A stretch of DNA of 11,152 bases from DATJUF01 sp035524095 (GCA_035524095.1 DATKPK010000010.1:1-11152); one strand, 5' to 3'. Positions 1 to 7,732 are shown, counted from the first letter of the stretch. The notes: generated by a model not told the origin, from the sequence alone. A program made the numbers and translations.

Positions 1-172
1 CATTTGCCAATAACTCTTCCCGGCTGATCAGCCTTTGCGGATTCCGCGCGAGATAAAGCAGGAACTGAAAAGTTTTAGGCCGGATCTCTAGCCGTTCAGA
101 GTCGCGCCAAAGTTGCTGATTTACAGGATCGAGACGAAAGCTCGAAAACTGAAGTATCGGTGCCTCATCCAT
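1..172 (-). CDS. Winged-helix transcriptional regulator, N-terminal part (runs off window)
   Basis: The reverse strand from an ATG at 172 gives 57 residues open to the window edge. The segment has the N-terminal pattern of OmpR/PhoB-type winged-helix DNA-binding domains: F-R-L-D-P (12-16), L-W-R (21-23), then L-E-I-R-P-K-T-F-Q-F-L-L-Y-L (28-41), and I-S-R-E-E-L-L (49-55), the start of the second helix. With the domain this close to the N-terminus and no receiver domain before it, the protein is likely of the CadC-like or 'winged helix plus TPR/other C-terminal domain' type rather than a two-component response regulator; the C-terminal part that would decide is outside the window. No strong Shine-Dalgarno precedes the ATG. 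It is divergent from the hydrolase gene at 1138 but about 965 bases away, so a regulatory link is only a guess. Confidence 0.72.
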   Translation of the reverse strand, partial: MDEAPILQFSSFRLDPVNQQLWRDSERLEIRPKTFQFLLYLARNPQRLISREELLAN

Positions 173-1137
173 TGCACTCAACGTTTCGCAACCAGATGCG
201 TGCAGGTACGCGGCCAACTCTAAGCGATCTGGCCTTCACCCACGGGCCTGAGCACATCCACCGAAGGGTGCATTGATTCATTTACGGCTAGTCAAATGAA
301 GTTGCCCAATTCATTCAGTCCTGAGGGAGCCAGTCACCGCTTGTGCCCCCCAAGGATTTCCGTGAATCCACTAGAGCAACCGACATGCCATCGGCTTTTG
401 CGATCGCGCCTAAGATTCCTGCAGCGGCGATTCTACAGTTCTTGAGGCCGCCGACAATAGGCTAACGAGCTAAGGATTCAGAGCTTTAATGCTGCGTAAG
501 TATAATACTGCGCTGCGATCTGACGCTTAGAGTTGCAGCCAGTTAGCCCTATCACCTATCTGCCAATGCAAAATGCAAGCTGACTGCCTACCAGCGTGGG
601 CCATTCAGCGATCAGACCATAATTGAACCAACCTGGCACGATAGACTGTGCTAGATCCGCATGTCTGCCGGCGACTGATTGCAATGCCACACCTCTTTGC
701 TCCCTGACTATTGACCATCGCGTCGATGCTCTGTTTTGCTGCGCTGACAGGCATCTGCGTAAGAAGGAAGCACGGCGTCCCTTTAACGCATTATTGAGCG
801 TCGTGTCGAAGGCCGGACTCGGGCAACATCGGCGCTCCTCGCCGATCTTCCATTGCTAACTCCAACTTCTTAGGCCTCTCAAATCTAACGCATGAACTCC
901 GCCCCGGTCGATTCTCAGCCGCGTGAAATCCGTTAAGAAGCCATAAAGCCTCAACGTCGGCGCTTCACGGCATAGTGGTTGCTTAGGCGCAGTCTCAGCC
1001 TATTTAGCGGTTCGAGCGCTGATGGAACGACACGCGGCGAGTCTCTCAACAATTTTCTAGAATCGGGCTGCCGCGATCCGATACAGCGTTATCGAACGGA
1101 GCGTTTGATGTAGCCGCAAGGTTGGGAGCCAAACATT
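173..1137. other. Long intergenic stretch without a convincing gene
   Basis: Frequent stops in all frames and no recognisable protein. The longest open frame here (623-859, plus, TTG start, 78 codons) has no Shine-Dalgarno, unusual Cys/Arg-rich composition and no family resemblance, so I do not call it. A 7-bp inverted repeat (828-834 with 840-846, loop of 5) is followed only by a weak pyrimidine run. A TATAAT lies at 501-506 without a good -35. Being flanked by divergent genes, the stretch must hold promoters for both, but I cannot place them. It could also be a fully decayed gene. Confidence 0.6.
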
Positions 1138-1812
1138 ATGCCGACCGATCACGTTATGATCGAAGCTGAACCTTACGAGTTCGAACTGTACCCCTCTCGC
1201 TGCGCCCTTGTCATCATCGATATGCAGCGTGACTTCCTCGAGCCTGGCGGCTTCGGCGAAATGCTCGGCAACGACGTTTCCCAGCTCCGCCGCACTATAG
1301 AGCCCAATCGCAAGCTGCTCGACGTTTGGCGCCAGGCTGGCATGCAAGTCATCCATACGCGTGAGGGCCACCGCCCCGATCTCACGGATCTGCCACCGGC
1401 CAAAAAAGTTCGCGGGCGGAGCGCGACCTGCATCGGCGATGCCGGTCCGATGGGCCGCATTCTCGTCCGCGGCGAGATCGGCCACGACATCATCCCCGAA
1501 CTGTATCCCCTCAACACCGAGCCTGTGATTGATAAGCCCGGCAAGGGCGCCTTCTTCGCGACTGATCTCCAGGCCATTCTGCAACATCGCGGCATCACGC
1601 AACTCATCGTTACCGGCGTAACCACTGAAGTATGCGTCAATACGACCGTCCGTGAAGCCAACGATCGCGGCTTCGATTGTCTCGTGCTCGAAGACTGTGT
1701 CGGCTCTTACTTTCCTGAGTTCCAGGAAATGGGACTCAAGATGATTAAGGCCCAAGGCGGCATTTTCGGCTGGGTTGGAAGCTCGGGCTCTGTGGTGAAT
1801 GCGCTGGGTTAA
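1138..1812 (+). CDS. Isochorismatase-fold cysteine hydrolase, biuret/triuret hydrolase-like
   Basis: 224 residues, cytoplasmic, normal length for the family. These enzymes hydrolyse C-N bonds through a Cys-Asp-Lys triad, visible here as D28 (in I-I-D-M-Q), K133 (in I-D-K-P-G-K-G) and C166 (in T-T-E-V-C-V-N-T-T), with the usual peptide V161-T162 just before it. Several stretches match biuret hydrolase (BiuH) closely as I recall it: H-T-R-E-G-H-R-P-D-L (73-82), D-I-I-P-E-L-Y-P (117-124), R-E-A-N-D-R-G (172-178), and Q-G-G-I-F-G (206-211). RutB (ureidoacrylate hydrolase) fits less well. The likely reaction is hydrolysis of biuret, triuret or a similar ureide, releasing ammonia; the exact substrate is inference. 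The ATG at 1138 has a GGGAG Shine-Dalgarno at 1124-1128. A permease gene follows 63 bases downstream, probably in the same transcript. Confidence 0.85.
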   Translation: MPTDHVMIEAEPYEFELYPSRCALVIIDMQRDFLEPGGFGEMLGNDVSQLRRTIEPNRKLLDVWRQAGMQVIHTREGHRPDLTDLPPAKKVRGRSATCIGDAGPMGRILVRGEIGHDIIPELYPLNTEPVIDKPGKGAFFATDLQAILQHRGITQLIVTGVTTEVCVNTTVREANDRGFDCLVLEDCVGSYFPEFQEMGLKMIKAQGGIFGWVGSSGSVVNALG

Positions 1813-1875
1813 GCCGCAATAGCCAGTGCCTATGACTGCCTGAGTATTGCCTGTGTATTGATTGGAGAAGGTTCG

Positions 1876-3477
1876 ATGGAAGCACCGACACGGCCCGTCA
1901 TATGGACACGCGGTGACTGGAACGCGTTCTTCGGTTTCGGGACTAATATCCTCGTCAACCTGCTGACCCTGACCGGGTTGTTACGCTTCGTCTTGAAAAT
2001 GCCCGACGACCTGGTCTTCAAGCGCATCCTGCCTGCTACCGGCATGATGATGTGCCTGAGCACTATGTATTACGCCTGGCTCGCCTACGGACTGGCCAAA
2101 AAAACCGGCCGCAAAGATGTCTGCGCGTTGCCTTCCGGCATCAGCGTGCCGCATATGTTCATCGTCACGCTGGTGATTATGCTCCCGATAAAACTCAAGA
2201 CGGGCGACCCGATTCAAGGATGGGAAGCCGGCCTGACTTGGGTATTTATCCAGAGTTTCGTCCTGATGGTCGGTGGCTTCGTCGCACCCGTCATCCGCCG
2301 TATCACCCCGCGCGCCGCACTACTTGGCACCCTCGCCGGCGTCTCCATCACGTTCATCTCGATGCGTCCAGCGCTCGACATGTTCATGACTCCCTTCATT
2401 GGCCTGACCTGCTTTGCCGTTATCCTCGCGAGCTGGTTCGGCGGGATCGGCTATGGTGGTGTCCCTGCTGGTCTTGTCGCGATTGCCGTCGGTACCGTCA
2501 TCGCATGGGGCTCTAATCTATTTGGCTTGAACCTCGGCGGTATGAGTCTCGGCGCGCTGCACGATTCATTTGCGAATTACGGCTTTGCTCTCCCAATCCC
2601 CGCTATTGGCCATGTCTTTCACGGGTTCCGTTATCTCAGTGTAATTCTAGTTACTGCAATACCATTCGGTATTTATGATCTAGTTGAAGCGATGGACAAC
2701 GTCGTCAGCGCCTCCGTCGCTGGTGATAGCTTCCCGACTACGCGCGTACTCACGGCTGACGGTGTTATCAGCTTGATCGGTTGCCTGATGGGCAACCCCT
2801 ATATCAATGCCGTCTATATTGGCCATCCCGGGTGGAAAGCGATGGGTGGCCGTATTGGCTATTCCGCCGCGACCGGCATCATGGTCATCATCATGGCTTG
2901 GTTCGGCATCATCTCTCTGATGGTCGCGGTGATTCCGGTCGTCGCCATTTCGCCAATCCTCCTTTACATTGGCATGTTGATCGGGGCGCAAGCCTTCCAG
3001 GAGACTCCGCGCCGCCACGCCCCCGCGATCATTCTCGCACTAACTCCTCATCTTGCCGCGTGGTGCAAACTTCAGATCGATAATGCCCTTGGCTCCGCAG
3101 GCGTTTCTGTGACGCCTGCATTGATCGACAAAATGGCACAGACCGGCGTTATTTATCACGGTCTTGACGTAATGGGCGGCGGCTCTATTCTCGCAGGCCT
3201 GATTCTCGGAGCGATCGGCACCTTCATTATCGACAAGGATTTTCGTAAGGGTGCCTACTTTGCTTTCGCCGGTGCTGTTTTGACCTTCTTCGGCTTCATG
3301 CATGGGACGGCGATTGGTATCGATCGGACGCCCGCCGTTGCAGCCTCTTACTTCGCCGTCGCAATCGTCTTGTATGCCTGTGCCCAGTACGGCCCTGCGA
3401 TGGTCGTCGAACCCGAACACGAGGGTGAGGACGAAGTAGAAGTGCCGGTCGCTGCACTCGAAGCCGAAGGAGCCTGA
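1876..3477 (+). CDS. NCS2-like (xanthine/uracil/vitamin C superfamily) permease
   Basis: 533 residues from the ATG at 1876, chosen because a strong GGAGAAGG site sits at 1864-1871; an in-frame TTG at 1858 would add six residues but lies upstream of that site. The protein is very hydrophobic, with roughly 12-14 membrane segments and a Glu-rich cytoplasmic-looking tail (511-533). Signature stretches include P-S-G-I-S-V-P (86-92), Y-D-L-V-E-A-M-D-N (267-275), and Y-I-G-H-P-G-W-K-A-M-G (314-324), typical of an uncharacterised clade related to xanthine/uracil permeases. NCS2 proteins are proton- or sodium-coupled importers of nucleobases and similar heterocycles. Placed right after the biuret-hydrolase-like gene, it probably imports that enzyme's substrate or a precursor; this is inferred from position only. 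Nothing appears broken. Confidence 0.82.
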   Translation: MEAPTRPVIWTRGDWNAFFGFGTNILVNLLTLTGLLRFVLKMPDDLVFKRILPATGMMMCLSTMYYAWLAYGLAKKTGRKDVCALPSGISVPHMFIVTLVIMLPIKLKTGDPIQGWEAGLTWVFIQSFVLMVGGFVAPVIRRITPRAALLGTLAGVSITFISMRPALDMFMTPFIGLTCFAVILASWFGGIGYGGVPAGLVAIAVGTVIAWGSNLFGLNLGGMSLGALHDSFANYGFALPIPAIGHVFHGFRYLSVILVTAIPFGIYDLVEAMDNVVSASVAGDSFPTTRVLTADGVISLIGCLMGNPYINAVYIGHPGWKAMGGRIGYSAATGIMVIIMAWFGIISLMVAVIPVVAISPILLYIGMLIGAQAFQETPRRHAPAIILALTPHLAAWCKLQIDNALGSAGVSVTPALIDKMAQTGVIYHGLDVMGGGSILAGLILGAIGTFIIDKDFRKGAYFAFAGAVLTFFGFMHGTAIGIDRTPAVAASYFAVAIVLYACAQYGPAMVVEPEHEGEDEVEVPVAALEAEGA

Positions 3478-3502
3478 TTGAAATTTGATAGGATCAGTAG
3501 TC

Positions 3503-3554
3503 TAGTCTAGTTGACCAAGACTAACGCGGGCGGCCGCTCGAGGGTACCGCCCGC
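3503..3554. terminator. Tandem hairpins between convergent genes, probable bidirectional terminator
   Basis: Two inverted repeats lie between the convergent permease and SDR genes. The first is TAGTCT (3503-3508) pairing with AGACTA (3518-3523), loop 9. The second is GCGGGCGG (3526-3533) with CCGCCCGC (3547-3554), an all-GC 8-bp stem with a 13-base loop. Neither strand shows a proper T-run after the strong stem, so this is not a textbook Rho-independent terminator; position and stem strength support the call. Confidence 0.5.
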
Positions 3555-3568
3555 CTCTTACTACTCAG

Positions 3569-4348
3569 TTATGCGTTCTTTATAGTCAGTCCGCCATCAA
3601 CTGGAATCACCGCCCCGGTAATATATGACGCAGCCGGCAGGCACAGGCTAAAGGTGATGTGCGCGACCTCTTCCGGATAGCCATAACGGCGCATCGCTGA
3701 TCGGCGTTTCGCGAATATCTCTTTATGCTCTTCTGGAATCGAATCGGTCAGACCCGTCCGGATCGGACCGGGACAAATGCAATTCACTGTGATCCCTTCC
3801 GGACCTAGGTCAACCGCGAGTGCTCGCGTCAATCCGATCACACCCGTCTTCGCGACGACGTAAGGCGTGTCTCCGGGTGTCGCACCCAACGCTTCGGTCG
3901 ACGCTATATTGACGATTCGCCCAGCGTCCGATTTGCGCAGATAGGGTAGGGCGGCACGAATTATATATTGATGCGCGCTCAACAATCCCGCCAGCGCCTT
4001 GTCCCATGCCGCGTCAAACTTTTCATCATCGATCCGGCGGAAAGCCCCGAAGCCCGCATTGTTGATGATGATGTCGATCCGCCCGAAGTGCGCCGCGATC
4101 TCTTCAATCACTCGCTTAATCGCCGCGCGATCAAGAATATCGAGCACCCAGCCGTGAGCGCTGCCGCCTTCTGCTTTAATCTCATTGACTACTTGAGCGA
4201 CGCCACTCTCGTTGATGTCGGTAACGGCGACCACCGCTCCCTCACTGGCAAACAGATGAGCCGTAGCGCGGCCCATTCCACTAGCTGCGCCAGTGACAAT
4301 CACAGCGCGTCCCTTCACTGAGCGGTCTAGTTTCCTAATCGGCTCCAT
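3569..4348 (-). CDS. Short-chain dehydrogenase/reductase (SDR), FabG-like classical family
   Basis: 259 residues from the ATG at 4348, preceded by AAGGA that overlaps the upstream gene's stop; an in-frame ATG at 4381 would overlap the upstream gene by 23 bases and add 11 unconserved residues. Rossmann dinucleotide motif T-G-A-A-S-G-M-G (19-26); D44 at the end of strand 2 suggests NAD(H) over NADP(H). N-N-A-G at 96-99, catalytic S150 (I-A-S-T-E), Y163 and K167 (Y-V-V-A-K), P-G-P-I-R-T (cofactor loop), and a typical V-D-G-G end. The helix-4 Asn of the classical tetrad, expected at 122, is Leu. The protein would oxidise or reduce a hydroxyl/carbonyl substrate in the cytoplasm; the substrate cannot be told. 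It is the last gene of the operon, 10 bases after the GlpX-like gene. Confidence 0.85.
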   Translation of the reverse strand: MEPIRKLDRSVKGRAVIVTGAASGMGRATAHLFASEGAVVAVTDINESGVAQVVNEIKAEGGSAHGWVLDILDRAAIKRVIEEIAAHFGRIDIIINNAGFGAFRRIDDEKFDAAWDKALAGLLSAHQYIIRAALPYLRKSDAGRIVNIASTEALGATPGDTPYVVAKTGVIGLTRALAVDLGPEGITVNCICPGPIRTGLTDSIPEEHKEIFAKRRSAMRRYGYPEEVAHITFSLCLPAASYITGAVIPVDGGLTIKNA

Positions 4349-4358
4349 CCGTATTTCC

Positions 4359-5312
4359 TTAGTATTCGGGCTTGAAGTCAAAGTGATGAATCGCTTCGAT
4401 GAAGCGGATTGTGCGGGTCTTCGATCGCATCACGACACTGTTGGTCATCGCCCCGCCTGAGAAGAAGCGCACCCCGCGCAGATAGTCACCGGTCGTGACG
4501 CCTGTCGCCGCGAACATCACGTTATCGCCTGCGAGTTCTTCGAGCGTAAACTTGCGCCGTAAATCTAGTATTCCCGCCGCTAGACAGGCTTCCGATTCCT
4601 GTTCATTGCGCGGCGCAAAGCGGCACTGAATTTCGCCACCTGACGAACGGATCGCCGCCGCCGCGAGCACTCCCTGATGCGCCCCGCCGATTCCGATCAG
4701 CATGTCAACTTCGCTTTCCGGCCGGGTCGTGGCTATCGCTGCTGACAAGTCACCGGCCGTGAGCATCTTGATCCCGGCGCCCGCGCGCCTGACTTCGGCT
4801 ATCAATTTCTCATGACGCGGGCGATCGAGAATCGCGACCCGCAAGTCTTCTACGTAAACTTCCTTGGCTTCTGCCAGCGCCTTCAAGTTGTCACTGGGCG
4901 AACGATCAAGATCAATCACTCCACGGCCAACCGGGCCGCAAGCGATCTTATCCATATACGTGTCGGGGCAACGCAACATCTTGCCGCGCTCAGTCACTGC
5001 GACGCACGACAATGCGTTGGGCCCGCCGGTTGCACAGATCAACGAGCCTTCGAGCGCGCTCAGGCCGACATCAACTTCCGGCCCGGACCCAATCCCTACG
5101 ATCTCACCTGAATAGAGAAACTCCGCCGTTCCCGGATCGCCTTCACCAACCACGATTTTGCCGTCAATCGAAATCGAATTGAGCGTATTGCGCATCGCCT
5201 CTGCCGCAACCCGATCGGCCATCCGCTCGTCGCCCTTGCCGATAAAGCGCGCGGACGCCAGCGCTGCCGCCTCGGTTGCACGGACCACTTCGAGGGCAAG
5301 ATTACGCTCCAT
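4359..5312 (-). CDS. glpX: GlpX-like class II fructose-1,6-bisphosphatase homologue with altered metal site
   Basis: 317 residues, usual family length, and alignable with E. coli GlpX (from memory) without gaps through about residue 214. Recognisable family stretches: A-T-E-A-A-A-L-A (12-19), D-G-K-I-V-V-G-E-G (50-58), P-D-T-Y-M (116-120), D-R-P-R-H (163-167), G-I-G-G-A (207-211), and A-T-G-V-T-T-G-D. Class II FBPases use Mn to remove the 1-phosphate of fructose-1,6-bisphosphate in gluconeogenesis. Of the five E. coli metal ligands, D33, E57 and E88 are kept, but D85 is Ser and E213 is Gln; substrate-side D186 is Ala and K29 is Glu. The reading frame is intact, and the ATG overlaps the upstream stop (TAATG), implying translational coupling. 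Homology is certain; FBPase activity is doubtful. It could be a pseudo-enzyme or a phosphatase with another substrate. Confidence 0.85.
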   Translation of the reverse strand: MERNLALEVVRATEAAALASARFIGKGDERMADRVAAEAMRNTLNSISIDGKIVVGEGDPGTAEFLYSGEIVGIGSGPEVDVGLSALEGSLICATGGPNALSCVAVTERGKMLRCPDTYMDKIACGPVGRGVIDLDRSPSDNLKALAEAKEVYVEDLRVAILDRPRHEKLIAEVRRAGAGIKMLTAGDLSAAIATTRPESEVDMLIGIGGAHQGVLAAAAIRSSGGEIQCRFAPRNEQESEACLAAGILDLRRKFTLEELAGDNVMFAATGVTTGDYLRGVRFFSGGAMTNSVVMRSKTRTIRFIEAIHHFDFKPEY

Positions 5313-6547
5313 TATGGCGTCCTTTGCTGCGCATGCAGTTCGCGCCCGAACAGCGCCTCGATTAACTGATGGCCCTTAGGCACGGTCACGCCGGTACTCG
5401 CAGCGTCAGCCTCAGTATAGCGGCGAATGCTTTTTCTAGTATCTTGCAGCGACTCCGACTTGAGCATAGCGAACGGTACCGGCTCATTCGAGTGCGTCTT
5501 GAGTTTCGACGGCGTCGCGTGGTCGGGCATCAGCAGTAATGTGAAGTCACCCAAGGACGGCAGTCCCGCTAGCATCGGCCCTAGGATCAATTCGTCGATT
5601 CGTTCCAGCGCTTCCGTTTTTAGATCAGCACGCCCCATATGGCCCGCTTCGTCCGGCGCCTCGATGTGCAGGAGTAAGAAGTCGCGGCGCTTCAACGCTT
5701 CCAGTCCATACCGGCCCTTTGCGGCATAATCGGTATCTAGAAATCCGGTCGCTCCGGGAACTGTAATAACTTCTAGTCCTGCCAGGCGTCCTAGTCCGTT
5801 AACTAGATCGACCGCCGAAATCACCGAGCCGGTTACTTTGAAACGATCCTCAAGCGTCGGCACCGCCGGCTTCTTACCCTGACCCCAGAACCATACTGAA
5901 GTCGCTTCCGGCTTGGCCGCGGTCCGGCGAGCTCGATTCACTGGATGGTTACTAAGAATCGCCGCCGCCTTGCTCATTAGATTACTCAAACGATCGGCAC
6001 CTTCGCCCGACGGCAAGTAGTCGGCGACTGGCTTGCCGGTGATGTCATGGGGCGGCGTCAGGCGCGCTCCGCCGATCCCGTTACGCCACACCATCAGATG
6101 GCGGTAGCTGACACCATTGAAGAACTCGATTCCGTCTCCGCTCAACGCCGCGCGCAAGTCGCCAACGATCGCAGCGCCTTCGTCACTCGTGATGTGGCCT
6201 GAAGTAAAATCCGCCATCGTCGGCGCATCGGAAGCGTCAGGCGCGATTGTCACTAGGTTCATCCGGAAAACGATATCGTCCGAACCTAGTTCGATCCCTT
6301 GGCTGGCGGCCTCGATCGGCGCGCGCCCGGTATGGAACCGTGCCGGGTCATAGCCGAGCATCGTCATCGTGCCAACATCGCTGCCGGAGGGCATCCCTGG
6401 TGGAATCGTCGCGACCATTCCTAGTGTGCCGCGCGTCGCGATCAGATCCATATTCGGTTTGTGCGCGGCTTCAAGCGGGGTCCTGCCGCCGAGTTCCTCG
6501 CACGGCCAGTCCGCCATCCCATCGCCGTGGATAATTATATATCTCAC
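5312..6547 (-). CDS. Phosphoglycerate-mutase-like protein, proposed homoserine kinase (ApgM/TIGR02535 type)
   Basis: 411 residues, member of the cofactor-independent phosphoglycerate mutase/alkaline phosphatase superfamily. Visible active-site elements: D9 (H-G-D-G-M-A-D), S56 nucleophile position (P-S-G-S-D-V-G-T), D299/H303 (A-P-D-E-A-G-H), D342/H343 (P-D-H-A-T-P), and H352 (K-T-H-S-N-E-P-V-P-F). The family is often called 2,3-bisphosphoglycerate-independent mutase, but the subgroup found beside hom and thrC in genomes lacking ThrB has been proposed as the homoserine kinase. It follows thrC here and no GHMP-type ThrB is in the window, which supports that role; biochemical activity is inference. 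Start is GTG at 6547 with an AAGG about 10 bases upstream; 34 bases separate it from the thrC stop. Its stop overlaps the next ATG by one base. Confidence 0.8.
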   Translation of the reverse strand: MRYIIIHGDGMADWPCEELGGRTPLEAAHKPNMDLIATRGTLGMVATIPPGMPSGSDVGTMTMLGYDPARFHTGRAPIEAASQGIELGSDDIVFRMNLVTIAPDASDAPTMADFTSGHITSDEGAAIVGDLRAALSGDGIEFFNGVSYRHLMVWRNGIGGARLTPPHDITGKPVADYLPSGEGADRLSNLMSKAAAILSNHPVNRARRTAAKPEATSVWFWGQGKKPAVPTLEDRFKVTGSVISAVDLVNGLGRLAGLEVITVPGATGFLDTDYAAKGRYGLEALKRRDFLLLHIEAPDEAGHMGRADLKTEALERIDELILGPMLAGLPSLGDFTLLLMPDHATPSKLKTHSNEPVPFAMLKSESLQDTRKSIRRYTEADAASTGVTVPKGHQLIEALFGRELHAQQRTP

Positions 6548-6581
6548 TTAGACTGTACCTTACTACTTCGGCTTCGACGGC

Positions 6582-7727
6582 TCAGTTTTCGAGAATCTTG
6601 AGGATGCGATCGATATCAGGTTCGACCACGATTGTATTACTCAGATTTTTCATCGCTGTGTCAGGATCCTTAAGCCCATGACCGGTAAGCGTGCAGACCA
6701 CCACCGAACCCGGCTTGATTCCTCCCGTCGCACCAAACTTGATTAGCCCCGCCACCGACGCCGCCGACGCCGGTTCCGCGAAAACGCCTTGTGCTGCGAT
6801 CAATCGATAGGCGGTAAGAATTTCCGCATCGGTCACCATATCGATTAGTCCGCCTGATTCGTCGCGCGCGGCGATCGCACTGTGCCAGCTCGCTGGGTTA
6901 CCTATTTTGATTGCCGTGGCCACTGTATGAGGGTCGTCAATCGGATGCCCCAACACCAATGGCGCTGATTCCGCCGCCTGATAGCCCATCATCTTCGGCA
7001 GCCGCGCCGACAGGCCCGCCGCTTGATATTCCCTATAGCCTGCCCAATACGCGGTGATATTGCCTGCATTGCCCACCGGCAAAAAATGATGTGTCGGGGC
7101 GTCGCCGAGCGCATCGCAAATTTCAAACGCGCCAGTCTTCTGCCCGGCGATTCGATCTGGATTGACGCTATTAACCAGCCGAATCCGCAAAGGGTCACGT
7201 TCGGCGAGGTTGCGGACCACCTTCAAGCAAATGTCGAAATTGCCGATCACTTCGACGATCCGCGCACCGTGCATCACGCTCTGCGACAATTTGCCGAGCG
7301 CCACCGCGCCTTTCGGAATCAAAACAAACGCTTGAAGCCCTGCACGGGCCGCGTAGGCTGCCGCCGAGGCCGACGTGTTGCCGGTTGACGCACACATTAC
7401 GGCACGAACGCCTTCGCCCAGGGCCTTGCTGATAGCGACAGTCATGCCGCGGTCCTTAAACGAGCCTGTCGGGTTCGCGCCTTCAAATTTCAAGTAACAC
7501 TTGATATTTTGGCCCAGCCGCTCGGCTAGCGCCGGACTCTCGATTAACGGCGTGTTGCCCTCATTGAGGGTCACCACGGGCGTCTTGTCAGTGACCGGCA
7601 GAAAGCGCCGGTAATGTTCGATCAGCCCTGGCCAGCGCGTCAGCCGCGGACCGCTGAAAGTATGATTTGCCGGATTTGCCGACGGCTTGTTTGAGTGGCC
7701 TGAGGGCTTATCGTCACTGGCAACCAT
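6582..7727 (-). CDS. thrC: Threonine synthase
   Basis: 381 residues, the shorter, B. subtilis-like class of PLP-dependent threonine synthases. It converts O-phospho-L-homoserine to L-threonine and phosphate, the last step of the pathway. Seen: N-E-G-N-T-P-L (55-61), PLP lysine K91 in G-S-F-K-D-R-G-M, S-T-G-N-T-S-A-S (114-121), the phosphate-binding loop P-V-G-N-A-G-N (217-223), E-P-A-S-A-A (318-323), and C-T-L-T-G-H-G-L-K-D near the C-terminus (345-354). The first ~28 residues are polar, Ser/Asn/Pro-rich and not part of the conserved fold. The ATG at 7727 lies five bases after the hom stop; a GAGGAG in the hom tail (about 7742-7747) can serve as its ribosome site, so translation is probably coupled. 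Confidence 0.93.
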   Translation of the reverse strand: MVASDDKPSGHSNKPSANPANHTFSGPRLTRWPGLIEHYRRFLPVTDKTPVVTLNEGNTPLIESPALAERLGQNIKCYLKFEGANPTGSFKDRGMTVAISKALGEGVRAVMCASTGNTSASAAAYAARAGLQAFVLIPKGAVALGKLSQSVMHGARIVEVIGNFDICLKVVRNLAERDPLRIRLVNSVNPDRIAGQKTGAFEICDALGDAPTHHFLPVGNAGNITAYWAGYREYQAAGLSARLPKMMGYQAAESAPLVLGHPIDDPHTVATAIKIGNPASWHSAIAARDESGGLIDMVTDAEILTAYRLIAAQGVFAEPASAASVAGLIKFGATGGIKPGSVVVCTLTGHGLKDPDTAMKNLSNTIVVEPDIDRILKILEN

Positions 7728-7732
7728 CGCGA

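Noticed and set aside
477..506. Possible sigma-70 promoter (TTCAGA, 18-base spacer, TATAAT)
   Set aside because: The -10 is perfect but the -35 matches only 4 of 6, and no gene begins within 600 bases downstream.
828..846. 7-bp hairpin as a terminator
   Set aside because: No T-run follows and there is no gene ending just before it on either strand.
623..859. 78-codon open frame on the plus strand in the long gap
   Set aside because: TTG start, no Shine-Dalgarno, Cys/Arg-rich random-looking composition and no family resemblance.
1057..1755. 232-codon open frame on the minus strand opposite the hydrolase
   Set aside because: It is the antisense shadow of the hydrolase gene, which has clear family motifs and catalytic residues.
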